Part shown: in pieces, positions 1 to 7,598 of the stretch
How positions within the stretch are numbered: position 1 is the stretch's first letter
Layout: every line of letters begins with the position of its first letter
DNA from: Myxococcus xanthus
Lineage (GTDB): Bacteria; Myxococcota; Myxococcia; Myxococcales; Myxococcaceae
Reading direction: 5' to 3'
Assembly: GCF_013116825.1 (NCBI RefSeq)
Contig: NZ_JABFNS010000100.1
Location: forward strand, 1 to 34,689
DNA length: 34,689 nt
Made by a program: the position numbers and the translations under genes
The notes under the pieces: model-generated
What the model saw: the letters and a program-made list of their open reading frames with translations, nothing else
What the model was told of the DNA's origin: nothing
Databases searched by the model: none

Positions 1-277
1 GCCCCTATCCTCCCCACCGCCCCCGACCGCAGGGCAGGGAACCGTCCACAAGAGGCATGCGCAGAGTGTGCTTTTCGTGACTTTCCAGCGACACACCGCT
101 CCCAACCCGCTGAAATCCCAGCGTTTTCTTGACGGCGGATTCGGGCGTGCGGGGCTGGTACGCGGGTTGCTGAGGCACTGACGCGCCGCACCGCGAGTCC
201 ACGCGGAGCGTGCGGTCGGGCGAGGTCCGGGACACCGGAGCCGTTCGGCGAAACCTCTCCTTCGGAGGCGCTCGGAC
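1..277. other. Non-coding region upstream of opgG
   Basis: I find no convincing gene here; the long open frame on the minus strand across this region is a high-GC shadow of opgG. The stretch must hold the promoter of the opg genes. A TTGACG hexamer at 129-134 resembles a -35 element, but I see no good -10 at the right distance. A GGAGG ribosome binding site lies at 264-268, nine bases before the GTG start of opgG. Confidence 0.4.
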
Positions 278-1867
278 GTGACGTCGTTGCGGCAGAAAGC
301 GTTGAAGCTGGGTGCGCCGTGGCTGTGTGCCGTGGCGGTGGCGTCGAGCGGCGCCGCCGTGGCGGCTCCGCCGGCCAAGGCCCAGACCGCGGCCACGAAG
401 GGCACGACGGCCTTCTCCACGGAGACGGTGGTGGAGCGCGCGCGGGCGCTGGCGGCCAGGCCCTACCAGGCACCGCCGAAGTCCCTGCCGAAGGCGTACA
501 CGCAGCTCAATTACGACCAGTACCGCGACATCCGCTTCCGTCCGGAGCGCGCGCACTGGCGCGACGCGGGCCTGCCCTTCCAGGTGCAGTTCTTCCACCC
601 GGGCTTCCTGTTCCAGTCCCCGGTGGTGATGAACGTCGTGGAGGCGGGCCGTTCGCAGCCGCTGCGCTTCTCCCAGGACCTCTTCAGCTACGGCAAGGTC
701 GTCAACAAGGCGTCCCTGCCTCGCAGCGGCGTGGACGGCTTCGCGGGCCTGCGCTTCCACCACCCGCTCAACCGCCCGGACATCTTCGACGAGCTCGCGG
801 TGTTCCAGGGCGCCAGCTACTTCCGCTCGCTGGGCCAGGGCAACCTCTACGGCCTCTCCGCGCGTGGCATCGCCATCGACACCGCGCAGCCGGCCCCCGA
901 AGAGTTCCCGGAGTTTCGAGAGTTCTGGCTGGAGCGCCCGGCCTCCGGCGCGAACCAGGTGGTGGTGCACGCGCTGATGGACGGCCCGAGCATCACCGGG
1001 GCGTACCGCTTCACCATCACCCCCGGCCCGAACACGGTGATGGAGGTGCAGGCCACCCTCTTCTCGCGCCGCGCCATCGACAACCTGGGCGTGGCGCCGC
1101 TCACCAGCATGTACCTGTTCGGTGAGAACGACCGCGCGAAGTTCGACGACTTCCGGCCGGAGGTCCACGACTCGGACGGCCTGCTCGTCTGGACCCGGGA
1201 CGGCGAGCAGCTGTGGCGCCCGCTGCAGAACCCGCGGCAGGTGCGCACCTCCAGCTTCCGCGCGGAGAACCCGCGCGCCTTCGGGCTGCTGCAGCGCGAT
1301 ACGGCCTTCCACAACTACGAGGACCTGGAGGCCCGCTACGAGCGCCGCCCCAGCGCGTGGGTGGAGCCCGTGGGCGAGTGGGGCTCCGGCGCCGTGCGGC
1401 TGGTGGAGATTCCCACGCCGGACGAGACGCACGACAACATCGTCGCCTTCTGGGTGCCGGACGCGCCGCTCACCCCGGGCACGCCGCTGCGCGTGGCCTA
1501 CCGCCTGCACTGGGGCGCCAGGTTGCCCTGGGAGAACACCGGCGGCGTCGTCACCTCGACGCGCATCACCTCCGCCATCACCCCGGGCATGCCCGTGGGC
1601 GAAGGCGTCACGCCGGCCACGCGCCGGTTCATCCTCGACTTCTCTCGTACCGCCCACGCCGAGGACGGGCCGGTGGAAGCCGTCATCACCGCGGCCAAGG
1701 GCCAGGTGCTGCGCTCCACCATCCAGCGCCACGAACCTTCCGGGGGTTGGCGCACCACCTTCGAGCTGGAGCCCGAAGGCACCAGTGAACCCATCGAGCT
1801 GCGCGCGTTCCTGCGCCGTGGCTCGGAGACCCTCACCGAGACCTGGAGCTATCTATGGATTCCGTGA
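278..1867 (+). CDS. opgG: Periplasmic glucan biosynthesis protein OpgG (MdoG)
   Basis: The product belongs to the OpgG/MdoG family, periplasmic proteins needed to make osmoregulated periplasmic glucans, probably by processing the backbone made by OpgH. It is 529 residues (E. coli OpgG is 511). The start is a GTG, supported by GGAGG nine bases upstream. Residues 1-29 form a Sec signal peptide (basic start, hydrophobic core, AVAA-type cleavage region). By memory it follows E. coli OpgG along its whole length: YGLSARG-IAIDTA, EEFPEFREFWLERP, GVAPLTSM-LFG, RPEVHDSDGL, NPRAFGLLQRD, RPSAWVEPVGEWG, EIPTPDETHDNIVAFW, and a C-terminal LTETWSY. The stop overlaps the next gene by 13 bases, so the downstream genes are probably in one operon ending with opgH. 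Confidence 0.96.
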   Translation: MTSLRQKALKLGAPWLCAVAVASSGAAVAAPPAKAQTAATKGTTAFSTETVVERARALAARPYQAPPKSLPKAYTQLNYDQYRDIRFRPERAHWRDAGLPFQVQFFHPGFLFQSPVVMNVVEAGRSQPLRFSQDLFSYGKVVNKASLPRSGVDGFAGLRFHHPLNRPDIFDELAVFQGASYFRSLGQGNLYGLSARGIAIDTAQPAPEEFPEFREFWLERPASGANQVVVHALMDGPSITGAYRFTITPGPNTVMEVQATLFSRRAIDNLGVAPLTSMYLFGENDRAKFDDFRPEVHDSDGLLVWTRDGEQLWRPLQNPRQVRTSSFRAENPRAFGLLQRDTAFHNYEDLEARYERRPSAWVEPVGEWGSGAVRLVEIPTPDETHDNIVAFWVPDAPLTPGTPLRVAYRLHWGARLPWENTGGVVTSTRITSAITPGMPVGEGVTPATRRFILDFSRTAHAEDGPVEAVITAAKGQVLRSTIQRHEPSGGWRTTFELEPEGTSEPIELRAFLRRGSETLTETWSYLWIP

Positions 1868-2358
1868 CGACGCCGAACACCCGCCCGTCCGTGCCGACCG
1901 ACTGGGTCCACCCGGAGACGTGCGTGGCGCTCGACGCCTTCTTCCGGGGCTTCGGCTTCGAAGCCGCCGAGGACCTGGCTGCGCTGGCCGCCTGGGCGCT
2001 GGAGGGCGTCACCGCGTCCAACGTGAAGCCGCAGGCGGCCGTGGCCCTGGCCCGCGCCCGCATGGAGACGTGGCTGACGCGCGTGCTGGACATGGACGCG
2101 GTGGGCGAGGGCCGGCTGCTGACCCGTGGCCGCGCCGCCTTCGTCCTCAGCGACGGCGCGCGCTTCGGCGCCTCCGTACTCACCCGGGACGCGGTGCCGC
2201 GCGAGCTGTACCGCGCCCTGCGGGCCGCGGTGCCGGTGCCGACGCCGGCGCAGGTTGCCACGCAGATGCCGGAGCAGCAGCTCGTGCTGTGGCCGCTGGG
2301 TGAGCGCCTGCGCCGCTGGCTGCGCGCCGGACAGCCGGACATGTCCGTCTCCCGCTGA
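1855..2358 (+). CDS. Unknown protein encoded between opgG and opgH
   Basis: A 167-residue protein I do not recognise as a named family. It has no signal peptide and no membrane segment, so it should be cytoplasmic. The ATG overlaps the end of opgG by 13 bases and has GGAG six bases upstream; opgH follows after 41 bases, so the three genes look translationally linked. It is rich in Ala, Arg and Leu and ends with a basic amphipathic stretch (LGERLRRWLRAG, about residues 148-159). By eye, the middle (ARARMETWL, then GEGRLLTRGRAAF) and this end resemble the order of features in the N-terminal cytoplasmic part of E. coli OpgH (VKARLEQAW, DGQLIKDDEGRDQL, PVGRFWDRLRG), which the OpgH here lacks. This is a weak match made by eye, so function remains open. 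Confidence 0.85.
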   Translation: MDSVTTPNTRPSVPTDWVHPETCVALDAFFRGFGFEAAEDLAALAAWALEGVTASNVKPQAAVALARARMETWLTRVLDMDAVGEGRLLTRGRAAFVLSDGARFGASVLTRDAVPRELYRALRAAVPVPTPAQVATQMPEQQLVLWPLGERLRRWLRAGQPDMSVSR

Positions 2359-2399
2359 CGCGGCCTCCTGCTCCGGGAGATTCCTCGCGAGGTTCCGCC

Positions 2400-4433
2400 A
2401 TGCACGCTCATTCGTTCTCACCGGAGAGCGCCGGCATCCGGCGCCTCTTCGTCCTGGGCCTTGCCGCCGTGTCCACCCTCGCGGGCACGTGGGAGATGCA
2501 CCGCCTGCTGAGCGCGCGCGGCACCACCGTCCCCGAAGGCGTGCTGCTGGTGCTCTTCGCCCTGTGCTTCGGGTGGATTGCGCTGTCCTTCTGGACGGCG
2601 GTGGCGGGGTTCCTCCAGCTCGCCGTGAGCAAGCGGCTGCCCGGCCTGCGCTGGCCCACGGCGGAGGAGTCCGCCACGCGGCTCACCTCGCGCACGTCGG
2701 TGGTGATGCCGGTCCACAACGAGGACCCGGCCTCCGTCTTCGCCAACGTGCAGGCCACCTACGAGTCCGTGGAGGCCACCGGGCAGCTGGACGCCTTCGA
2801 CTTCTACATCCTCAGCGACTCCACCCGCCCGGAGGCGTGGATCGCCGAGGAGCTCGCCTGGGCCGACCTGTGCTGCCGCGTGGGTGGCCAGGGACGCATC
2901 TTCTACCGGCGCCGCACGGACAACACCGGCAAGAAGGCCGGCAACCTCCAGGACTTCTGCGAGCGCTGGGGCCGGCACTATGACTTCACCATCGTGCTGG
3001 ACGCCGACAGCCTGATGGACGGCCGCACGCTGGTGACGATGGCGCGGCTGATGGAGCTCAACCCGCGCGCGGGCATCCTCCAGGCGCCGCCGCTGAACGT
3101 GGGCCGCAGCACCCTCTTCGCCCGGCTGCAGCAGTTCGCCGGGCGCGTCTACGGCCCGGTGGTGGCCGCGGGCGCGGCGGCGTGGCAACTGGGCGAGTCC
3201 AACTACTGGGGCCACAACGCCATCATCCGCACGGAGGCCTTCATCCAGCACTGCGGCCTGCCGGTGCTCCCCGGCCAGCAGCCCTTCGGTGGCCACATCC
3301 TCAGCCACGACTTCGTGGAGGCCGCGCTGATGCGCCGCGCCGGCTACACCGTGTGGCTGGTGACGGAGCTGGGCGGCAGCTTCGAGCAGCCGCCCCCCAG
3401 CCTGCTGGACTACGCGCAGAGAGACCGCCGCTGGTGCCAGGGCAACCTCCAGCACCTGAGCCTGGTGGCCGCGGGCGGCCTGCACCCCATCAGCCGGGGC
3501 CACTTCCTGATGGGCGTGATGTCCTACGCGGCGTCCCCGCTGTGGCTGCTGTTCCTGATGTCCGGGCTGATCGCCGGCCTCTACGACGGGTGGCTGTCCT
3601 TCTCCAACCCGCACCTGCTGGAGGACCTGGGCCCGGAGGCGCTGGCGTTCGACACCACGGGCGCCGTGCGGCTGTTCTCCGTGTCCATGGCCATGCTGTT
3701 CGCCCCCAAGTGCTTCGGGCTGCTGCTGGCGCTGGCCAGCGCCCAGGACTCGGCGCTCATGGGCGGCAGGATTCGGCTGGTGCTGAGCGTGGTGCTGGAG
3801 AGCGTGCTGGCCACGCTGATGGCGCCGGTGATGATGCTGTTCCAGTCGCACTTCGTCTTCGGCACGTTGCTTGGCTACAAGGTGACGTGGTCCAGCCAGC
3901 AACGCGACGACGCCGACCTGCCCTGGGCCGAGGCGGCCCGGCGGCACGCCGTTCACACCACCGTGGGCGTGGTGCTGGCCGCGGTGGCGTTCTTCCTGTC
4001 GCCCGGGCTGCTGCTGTGGCTGTCGCCCGTCGTGGCCGGCCTGCTGCTGTCCATCCCCCTCTCCGTCTTCACGTCCCGCGCGTCGCTGGGCCTCTGGCTG
4101 GAGCGGCGCGGCCTGCTCGTCATCCCCGAGGAGACGGAGCCGCCGCGCGTGTTGGAGCGGGCGCAAGAGGTGGCCGAGGAGCACGCGCTGGAGCCGGTGA
4201 AGGACGCGGTGGACCACGTCATCTCCGATGCCAAGGCGCACGCGCTGCACCTGGCGCTGCTGGAGTCCCAGCCCTCGCCGGCCGCCGTGCCCATGGCCCT
4301 GGCCTCCGCGCGGCGCAAGCTGCTGGGTGACAACGTGGAGCCGCTGTCCCCGCCGGAGAAGACGGCGGTGCTGATGGACGCGCACACGCTGACGGAGGCC
4401 CGCGAGCGCCGGCTGACGCTCGCGGTCTCCTGA
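2400..4433 (+). CDS. opgH: Glucan glucosyltransferase OpgH (MdoH), short form
   Basis: Inner-membrane GT2-type glucosyltransferase that polymerises the beta-1,2-linked backbone of periplasmic glucans from UDP-glucose and passes it to the periplasm. The ATG has GAGG seven bases upstream. The 677 residues contain two N-terminal membrane segments (about 14-35 and 46-76), a cytoplasmic catalytic domain with VVMPVHNED (101-109), DADS (201-204), SHDFVEAALMRRAG (302-315) and the Q-x-x-R-W type motif QRDRRW (340-345), then several membrane segments from about 368 to 570. It matches E. coli OpgH closely over this region. E. coli OpgH is 847 residues; this one lacks most of the roughly 140-residue N-terminal cytoplasmic region known to contact FtsZ, and has a different C-terminal tail. 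Confidence 0.96.
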   Translation: MHAHSFSPESAGIRRLFVLGLAAVSTLAGTWEMHRLLSARGTTVPEGVLLVLFALCFGWIALSFWTAVAGFLQLAVSKRLPGLRWPTAEESATRLTSRTSVVMPVHNEDPASVFANVQATYESVEATGQLDAFDFYILSDSTRPEAWIAEELAWADLCCRVGGQGRIFYRRRTDNTGKKAGNLQDFCERWGRHYDFTIVLDADSLMDGRTLVTMARLMELNPRAGILQAPPLNVGRSTLFARLQQFAGRVYGPVVAAGAAAWQLGESNYWGHNAIIRTEAFIQHCGLPVLPGQQPFGGHILSHDFVEAALMRRAGYTVWLVTELGGSFEQPPPSLLDYAQRDRRWCQGNLQHLSLVAAGGLHPISRGHFLMGVMSYAASPLWLLFLMSGLIAGLYDGWLSFSNPHLLEDLGPEALAFDTTGAVRLFSVSMAMLFAPKCFGLLLALASAQDSALMGGRIRLVLSVVLESVLATLMAPVMMLFQSHFVFGTLLGYKVTWSSQQRDDADLPWAEAARRHAVHTTVGVVLAAVAFFLSPGLLLWLSPVVAGLLLSIPLSVFTSRASLGLWLERRGLLVIPEETEPPRVLERAQEVAEEHALEPVKDAVDHVISDAKAHALHLALLESQPSPAAVPMALASARRKLLGDNVEPLSPPEKTAVLMDAHTLTEARERRLTLAVS

Positions 4434-4445
4434 GCACCCGCGGGA

Positions 4446-5756
4446 CTACGCGAAGAGGCGGCTGAGCACGGCCACCATCTGCGCCACGTCGGTGGCGCAG
4501 GCCATCTCCCGGATGGAGTGCATGGACAGCATGGGGTTGCCCACGTCCACCGTGCGGATGCCGAGCTGGCCCGCGGAGATGGGGCCAATGGTGCTGCCAC
4601 AGCCCAAATCCGTGCGGGTGACGAAGTGCTGCGGCGTCACGCCGGCCTCTCGGCACAGCGCCGTGAAGAAGGCCCACGACTCGCCATCCGTGGCGTAGGA
4701 CTGATTCACGTTCGACTTGATGACCGGGCCCGCGCCCATGTGCGGCTGGTGCTTGGGCTCGTGCAGGGACGGGTAGTTGGGATGGATGGCGTGCGCCATG
4801 TCCGCGCTCACCAGGAACGAGTGCGCGATGGCGCGGTGGAACGCGTCCGGCTTGCCGTCGGAGTGCGCCAGCGTCAGGCGCTCCAGCAGCGTGCGCAGGA
4901 AGGGTGACGCGGCGCCCTGCGCGCTGCGGCTGCCCACCTCTTCGTGGTCGAACAGGATGACGCCGCAGGTGGCCTCACGCGGCTCGCTGCTGGAGAGCAG
5001 CGCGGACAGGCTGGCGTGACAGCTGGCCAGGTTGTCCAGGCGCGGCGCGTGGAGGAACTCGCCGTGTGCGCCCGAGCGGATGGACGGCTGCAAGTCATAG
5101 AGGCACAAGTCGTAGCCGAGGATGTCCCCCGCCTGCGCCTTCACGCCGCCCTTGGCCAACTCCTCCAGCAGCAGCCCGTGCAGCTCGGTGGCGCCCGCGC
5201 GCTCCAGGCCCAGCACCGGCACCATGTGCTCCTGCGCGTTCAGCTTGAGCCCGTCCGAGTTCACCCCGCGGTTCAGGTGGATGGCCAGGTTGGGCACGCG
5301 CAAGAGCGGCCGGCGGAAGTCCACCAGGTGCCGCTGCGGGCGGCCCTCCACCATCACCATGACGCGGCCGGCGAGCGACAAGTCCCGGTCCGTCCAGGTG
5401 TGCAGCAACACCCCACCGTAGATTTCCACGCCGAGCTGCTGGTAGCCGTTCTTCGTCACCGCCGCGTTCGGCTTCACCCGCAGGTTGGGAGAGTCCGTGT
5501 GCGAGCCCACCAGCCGGAAGCCCGCCCGATCCACGGGCTGGGTGCCCAGGTGGAAGGCCGCGATGCTCGTGTCGCCGCGGGTGATGAACACGCGCGCGCC
5601 CGGCTCCAGCGTCCAGGGCTCGCGCTCGTCCAACTGGCGGTAGCCCGCCTGCGTCAGACGGCGGGCCGACTCGCGCACCGCGTGGTACGGCGTGGGCGAG
5701 GCGTCGATGTACTCGAGGAGGTCTCCAGCCAGGGCGTCGGTGTCGATGGGGCTCAT
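4446..5756 (-). CDS. apeB: M18 family aminopeptidase (aspartyl aminopeptidase type)
   Basis: A cytosolic dinuclear zinc exopeptidase of family M18, which removes N-terminal residues (often acidic) from peptides. From the ATG at 5756 it is 436 residues, the normal family size; an in-frame upstream extension lacks similarity. Family marks are DLLEYIDASPTPYHAV near the start, the metal-binding VGSHTDSPNLRVKP, the DHEEVGS stretch with the catalytic/metal acidic residues, and the C-terminal TRTDLGCGSTIGP and VDVGNPMLSMHS stretches. It converges on opgH with only 12 bases between the two stops. It is probably a free-standing housekeeping gene. The symbol apeB is used for bacterial members; substrate preference cannot be read from sequence. 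Confidence 0.93.
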   Translation of the reverse strand: MSPIDTDALAGDLLEYIDASPTPYHAVRESARRLTQAGYRQLDEREPWTLEPGARVFITRGDTSIAAFHLGTQPVDRAGFRLVGSHTDSPNLRVKPNAAVTKNGYQQLGVEIYGGVLLHTWTDRDLSLAGRVMVMVEGRPQRHLVDFRRPLLRVPNLAIHLNRGVNSDGLKLNAQEHMVPVLGLERAGATELHGLLLEELAKGGVKAQAGDILGYDLCLYDLQPSIRSGAHGEFLHAPRLDNLASCHASLSALLSSSEPREATCGVILFDHEEVGSRSAQGAASPFLRTLLERLTLAHSDGKPDAFHRAIAHSFLVSADMAHAIHPNYPSLHEPKHQPHMGAGPVIKSNVNQSYATDGESWAFFTALCREAGVTPQHFVTRTDLGCGSTIGPISAGQLGIRTVDVGNPMLSMHSIREMACATDVAQMVAVLSRLFA

Positions 5757-5812
5757 AGGGCGCCCCAAGCTAACGCCGTCCGGCCCCGCCGCCACTCCCG
5801 AAAGTCACCGGC

Positions 5813-6613
5813 CTACCGGGCGGGCAGGCGTTTCGCCGGAGGCTGTGCGGGGAGAATGGTGGCCGCGGGCCGGGCCCCCGGGGCCGCGTCCAGGAAGGTG
5901 CCCAACAGGACCCAGCGGCGGGAGGTCTCCTCCTTCCCCTTCCGGGCCAGCAGCGGCGTCGTGTAGTGCCAGAAGGGCAGCCGGTACACGGTGATGCCGC
6001 CCACGGTGCTGACGGGGGTCATCTGCGTGAAGTGCCCGTCCTGGGCATAGATGAGGTACTGGTGGTCCACTCCGGGCAGCGTGAGGCTGACGTGCATGTC
6101 CACGTAGCCGTCCCGGGCCTCGGGCTCCTCCGGGTGGTGGTCGTTGTGCGGCCCGGAGTAGTCCCCCGGCCCGTAGCACAGCGCCTGGATGCCCCACTTG
6201 CGCCGCAGCGCCCGGCCCGTCACGGCGGCGGCGAACCCGGCGAAGGTGTCCGAGCGCAGCATGTCCGTGAGCCCCACGGACTCCGCCGCGCGCCACGAGC
6301 GGGAGCGGCGGCTCTCCAGCAGCGCCGTGCTCACCCGCACCGTCTTGGGCAGCAGCTCCATGTAGTTCATCGTCTGCCCGGAGATGGAGTCCGCTGGAAT
6401 CGGGTCCTCCATGGGCACCATCGTCTCGCGCATCGCCGCGTCCAACGCATCGCGGCATGCAGCGGCACGGCGTGGGTCGATGACACCTTGCAGTGACACG
6501 AAGGGACGCGCCGGGTCGAGCAGCGCGCCCACCACGTCACGCTCCCTGCCGTCGAGGATGCGGCGCCCCCGGGGGGTCAGCCAGTCAGCGAACTCTTTGG
6601 GAAAGGCCTTCAT
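5813..6613 (-). CDS. Putative 2-oxoglutarate/Fe(II) oxygenase-like protein
   Basis: A 266-residue protein with features of the double-stranded beta-helix Fe(II)/2-oxoglutarate oxygenases. The sequence YGPGDYSGPHNDHHPEE (about 147-163) contains an H-x-D motif (H156, D158), and PFWHYTTPLLARKG (about 213-226) offers the distal metal His (H216) followed by Arg/Lys residues that could bind 2-oxoglutarate. A beta-rich region with VDMHVSLTLPG lies between. This spacing is typical of prolyl-4-hydroxylase-like members. I chose the ATG at 6613; further upstream only a TTG start is available in frame. There is no signal peptide. The substrate is unknown. It is divergent from the gene at 6701 across an 87-base promoter region and follows the M18 gene's direction, but is separated from it by 56 bases. 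Confidence 0.7.
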   Translation of the reverse strand: MKAFPKEFADWLTPRGRRILDGRERDVVGALLDPARPFVSLQGVIDPRRAAACRDALDAAMRETMVPMEDPIPADSISGQTMNYMELLPKTVRVSTALLESRRSRSWRAAESVGLTDMLRSDTFAGFAAAVTGRALRRKWGIQALCYGPGDYSGPHNDHHPEEPEARDGYVDMHVSLTLPGVDHQYLIYAQDGHFTQMTPVSTVGGITVYRLPFWHYTTPLLARKGKEETSRRWVLLGTFLDAAPGARPAATILPAQPPAKRLPAR

Positions 6614-6642
6614 TGCGGTGGAACATAGCGCCCCACGCAACC

Positions 6643-6664
6643 TTTACAGCTGTCTTGCGATAAT
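6643..6664 (+). promoter_or_regulatory. Extended -10 promoter candidate for the 6701 gene
   Basis: In the short intergenic region between two divergent genes, an unusually AT-rich patch contains TGC followed by GATAAT (6656-6664), a good extended -10 element. The palindrome ACAGCTGT (6646-6653) lies just upstream and could be an operator. No strong -35 is visible 17 bases upstream. The placement gives a leader of about 30 bases before the ATG at 6701. Confidence 0.45.
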
Positions 6665-6700
6665 CACCGACAAGCTGATTTTCCCGGAGCCCCCCAGGCC

Positions 6701-7426
6701 ATGTCCCGCATCGACAGCCGCCCCCGCGTCATCTCGAACCCCACCACCGCGCCTGCGCGGGCCCAGCCGGCAGCTCAGCAGACGGCCAACGTCGCCCGTG
6801 CCACCGCCGTGGGTCACACGCAGGTGAACTCCTTCGAGGGCGCGGCCCGGGCCCGTCCGGCCGCGGCGGCCCAGCCGATTCCCGGTGCGTGGCGCGGCGG
6901 TCCGGACACCGAGGTGGGCAAGGCGGTGCAGTCCATCGTCTCGCGGCTCCAGTCGAACCCGGACGCGAACAACATCACCATCAAGGGTGACACCGCGGCC
7001 AGCCTGTTCAGCCGGGCCATCCTCGACAGCAAGCACGTGACGAACGAGCAGCTCATCGCCATGGCGAACGTGTCGCTGGACCAGCTCGCCAGCGACGAGA
7101 AGACGAAGGCGAAGGTCTACAAGAAGGTCCCGAACGTGCGCGACCTGCCGGTGCACAAGTTCACCGTGGCGATGATGTCCGCCGCGACGGGCATCGACCC
7201 GCAGAAGCTGTCCGAGGCCGTGCCGGACCTGGGCCTGACGGGCGCCCCCAACACGCCGCTGCTCTATGCGGCCAAGGGCGAGGGCATGCAGCGCTCCACC
7301 GCGCTGCACGACTTCACCGACTACCTGCGCGGCGCGGGCATCAAGGGCCTGAACAAGGCGGTGTGGGGCGTGGAGAACCGCGTCCTCTCCGCCATCGTCT
7401 CCGCCGTGGGCGGCGGCCGGTACTGA
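6701..7426 (+). CDS. Unknown protein with disordered Ala/Pro N-terminus
   Basis: A 241-residue protein I do not recognise. The first 70 residues or so are low-complexity (Ala, Pro, Thr, Arg) and include VNSFEG, a short feature seen near the N-terminus of many myxobacterial proteins of unknown role. Residues from about 70 to 240 look folded and mostly helical, for example VGKAVQSIVSRLQS, TNEQLIAMANVSLDQLAS and a C-terminal GVENRVLSAIVSAVGGG. There is no classical signal peptide or membrane span. The gene stands alone: it has its own promoter-like region, a CGGAG 11 bases before the ATG, and a strong terminator 30 bases after the stop. Base composition matches its neighbours. Confidence 0.88.
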   Translation: MSRIDSRPRVISNPTTAPARAQPAAQQTANVARATAVGHTQVNSFEGAARARPAAAAQPIPGAWRGGPDTEVGKAVQSIVSRLQSNPDANNITIKGDTAASLFSRAILDSKHVTNEQLIAMANVSLDQLASDEKTKAKVYKKVPNVRDLPVHKFTVAMMSAATGIDPQKLSEAVPDLGLTGAPNTPLLYAAKGEGMQRSTALHDFTDYLRGAGIKGLNKAVWGVENRVLSAIVSAVGGGRY

Positions 7427-7433
7427 GCACCGC

Positions 7434-7448
7434 CACCGCGTCGCGGTG
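7434..7448 (+). repeat. Small inverted repeat after the 6701 gene
   Basis: CACCGC at 7434-7439 and GCGGTG at 7443-7448 form a six-base stem with a three-base loop immediately before the main terminator hairpin. It may add to transcription stopping, or be chance in GC-rich DNA. Confidence 0.35.
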
Positions 7449-7455
7449 AGCACCG

Positions 7456-7496
7456 GGGCCGGGTCCTCCTGCGCGGAGGCCCGGCCCTTCGCTTTT
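7456..7496 (+). terminator. Rho-independent terminator of the 6701 gene
   Basis: GGGCCGGG (7456-7463) pairs with CCCGGCCC (7480-7487); after one bulged T, CCTCC (7465-7469) pairs with GGAGG (7475-7479) around the loop TGCGC. The 13-pair stem is followed by TTCGCTTTT (7488-7496). This is a textbook intrinsic terminator, placed 30 bases after the stop at 7426. Confidence 0.88.
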
Positions 7497-7598
7497 CAGG
7501 CGCCCTGCCCCACGGCCTGGCTCGCGCGGCCAAGGCCGCATCGAAGCGCTCCGCCAGAGCCGTGTGAGCAATGCCCGGCAGCGAGCGCGTCCCAACCG

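Noticed and set aside
5..1732. Long open frame on the minus strand across opgG
   Set aside because: It lacks any recognisable family, is rich in Arg, Gly, His and Val as expected for the complement of a GC-rich gene, and opgG on the other strand is certain.
2418..4385. Long minus-strand frame covering opgH
   Set aside because: Its amino-acid make-up (Gln, His, Arg, Gly) is that of a shadow; opgH is well supported.
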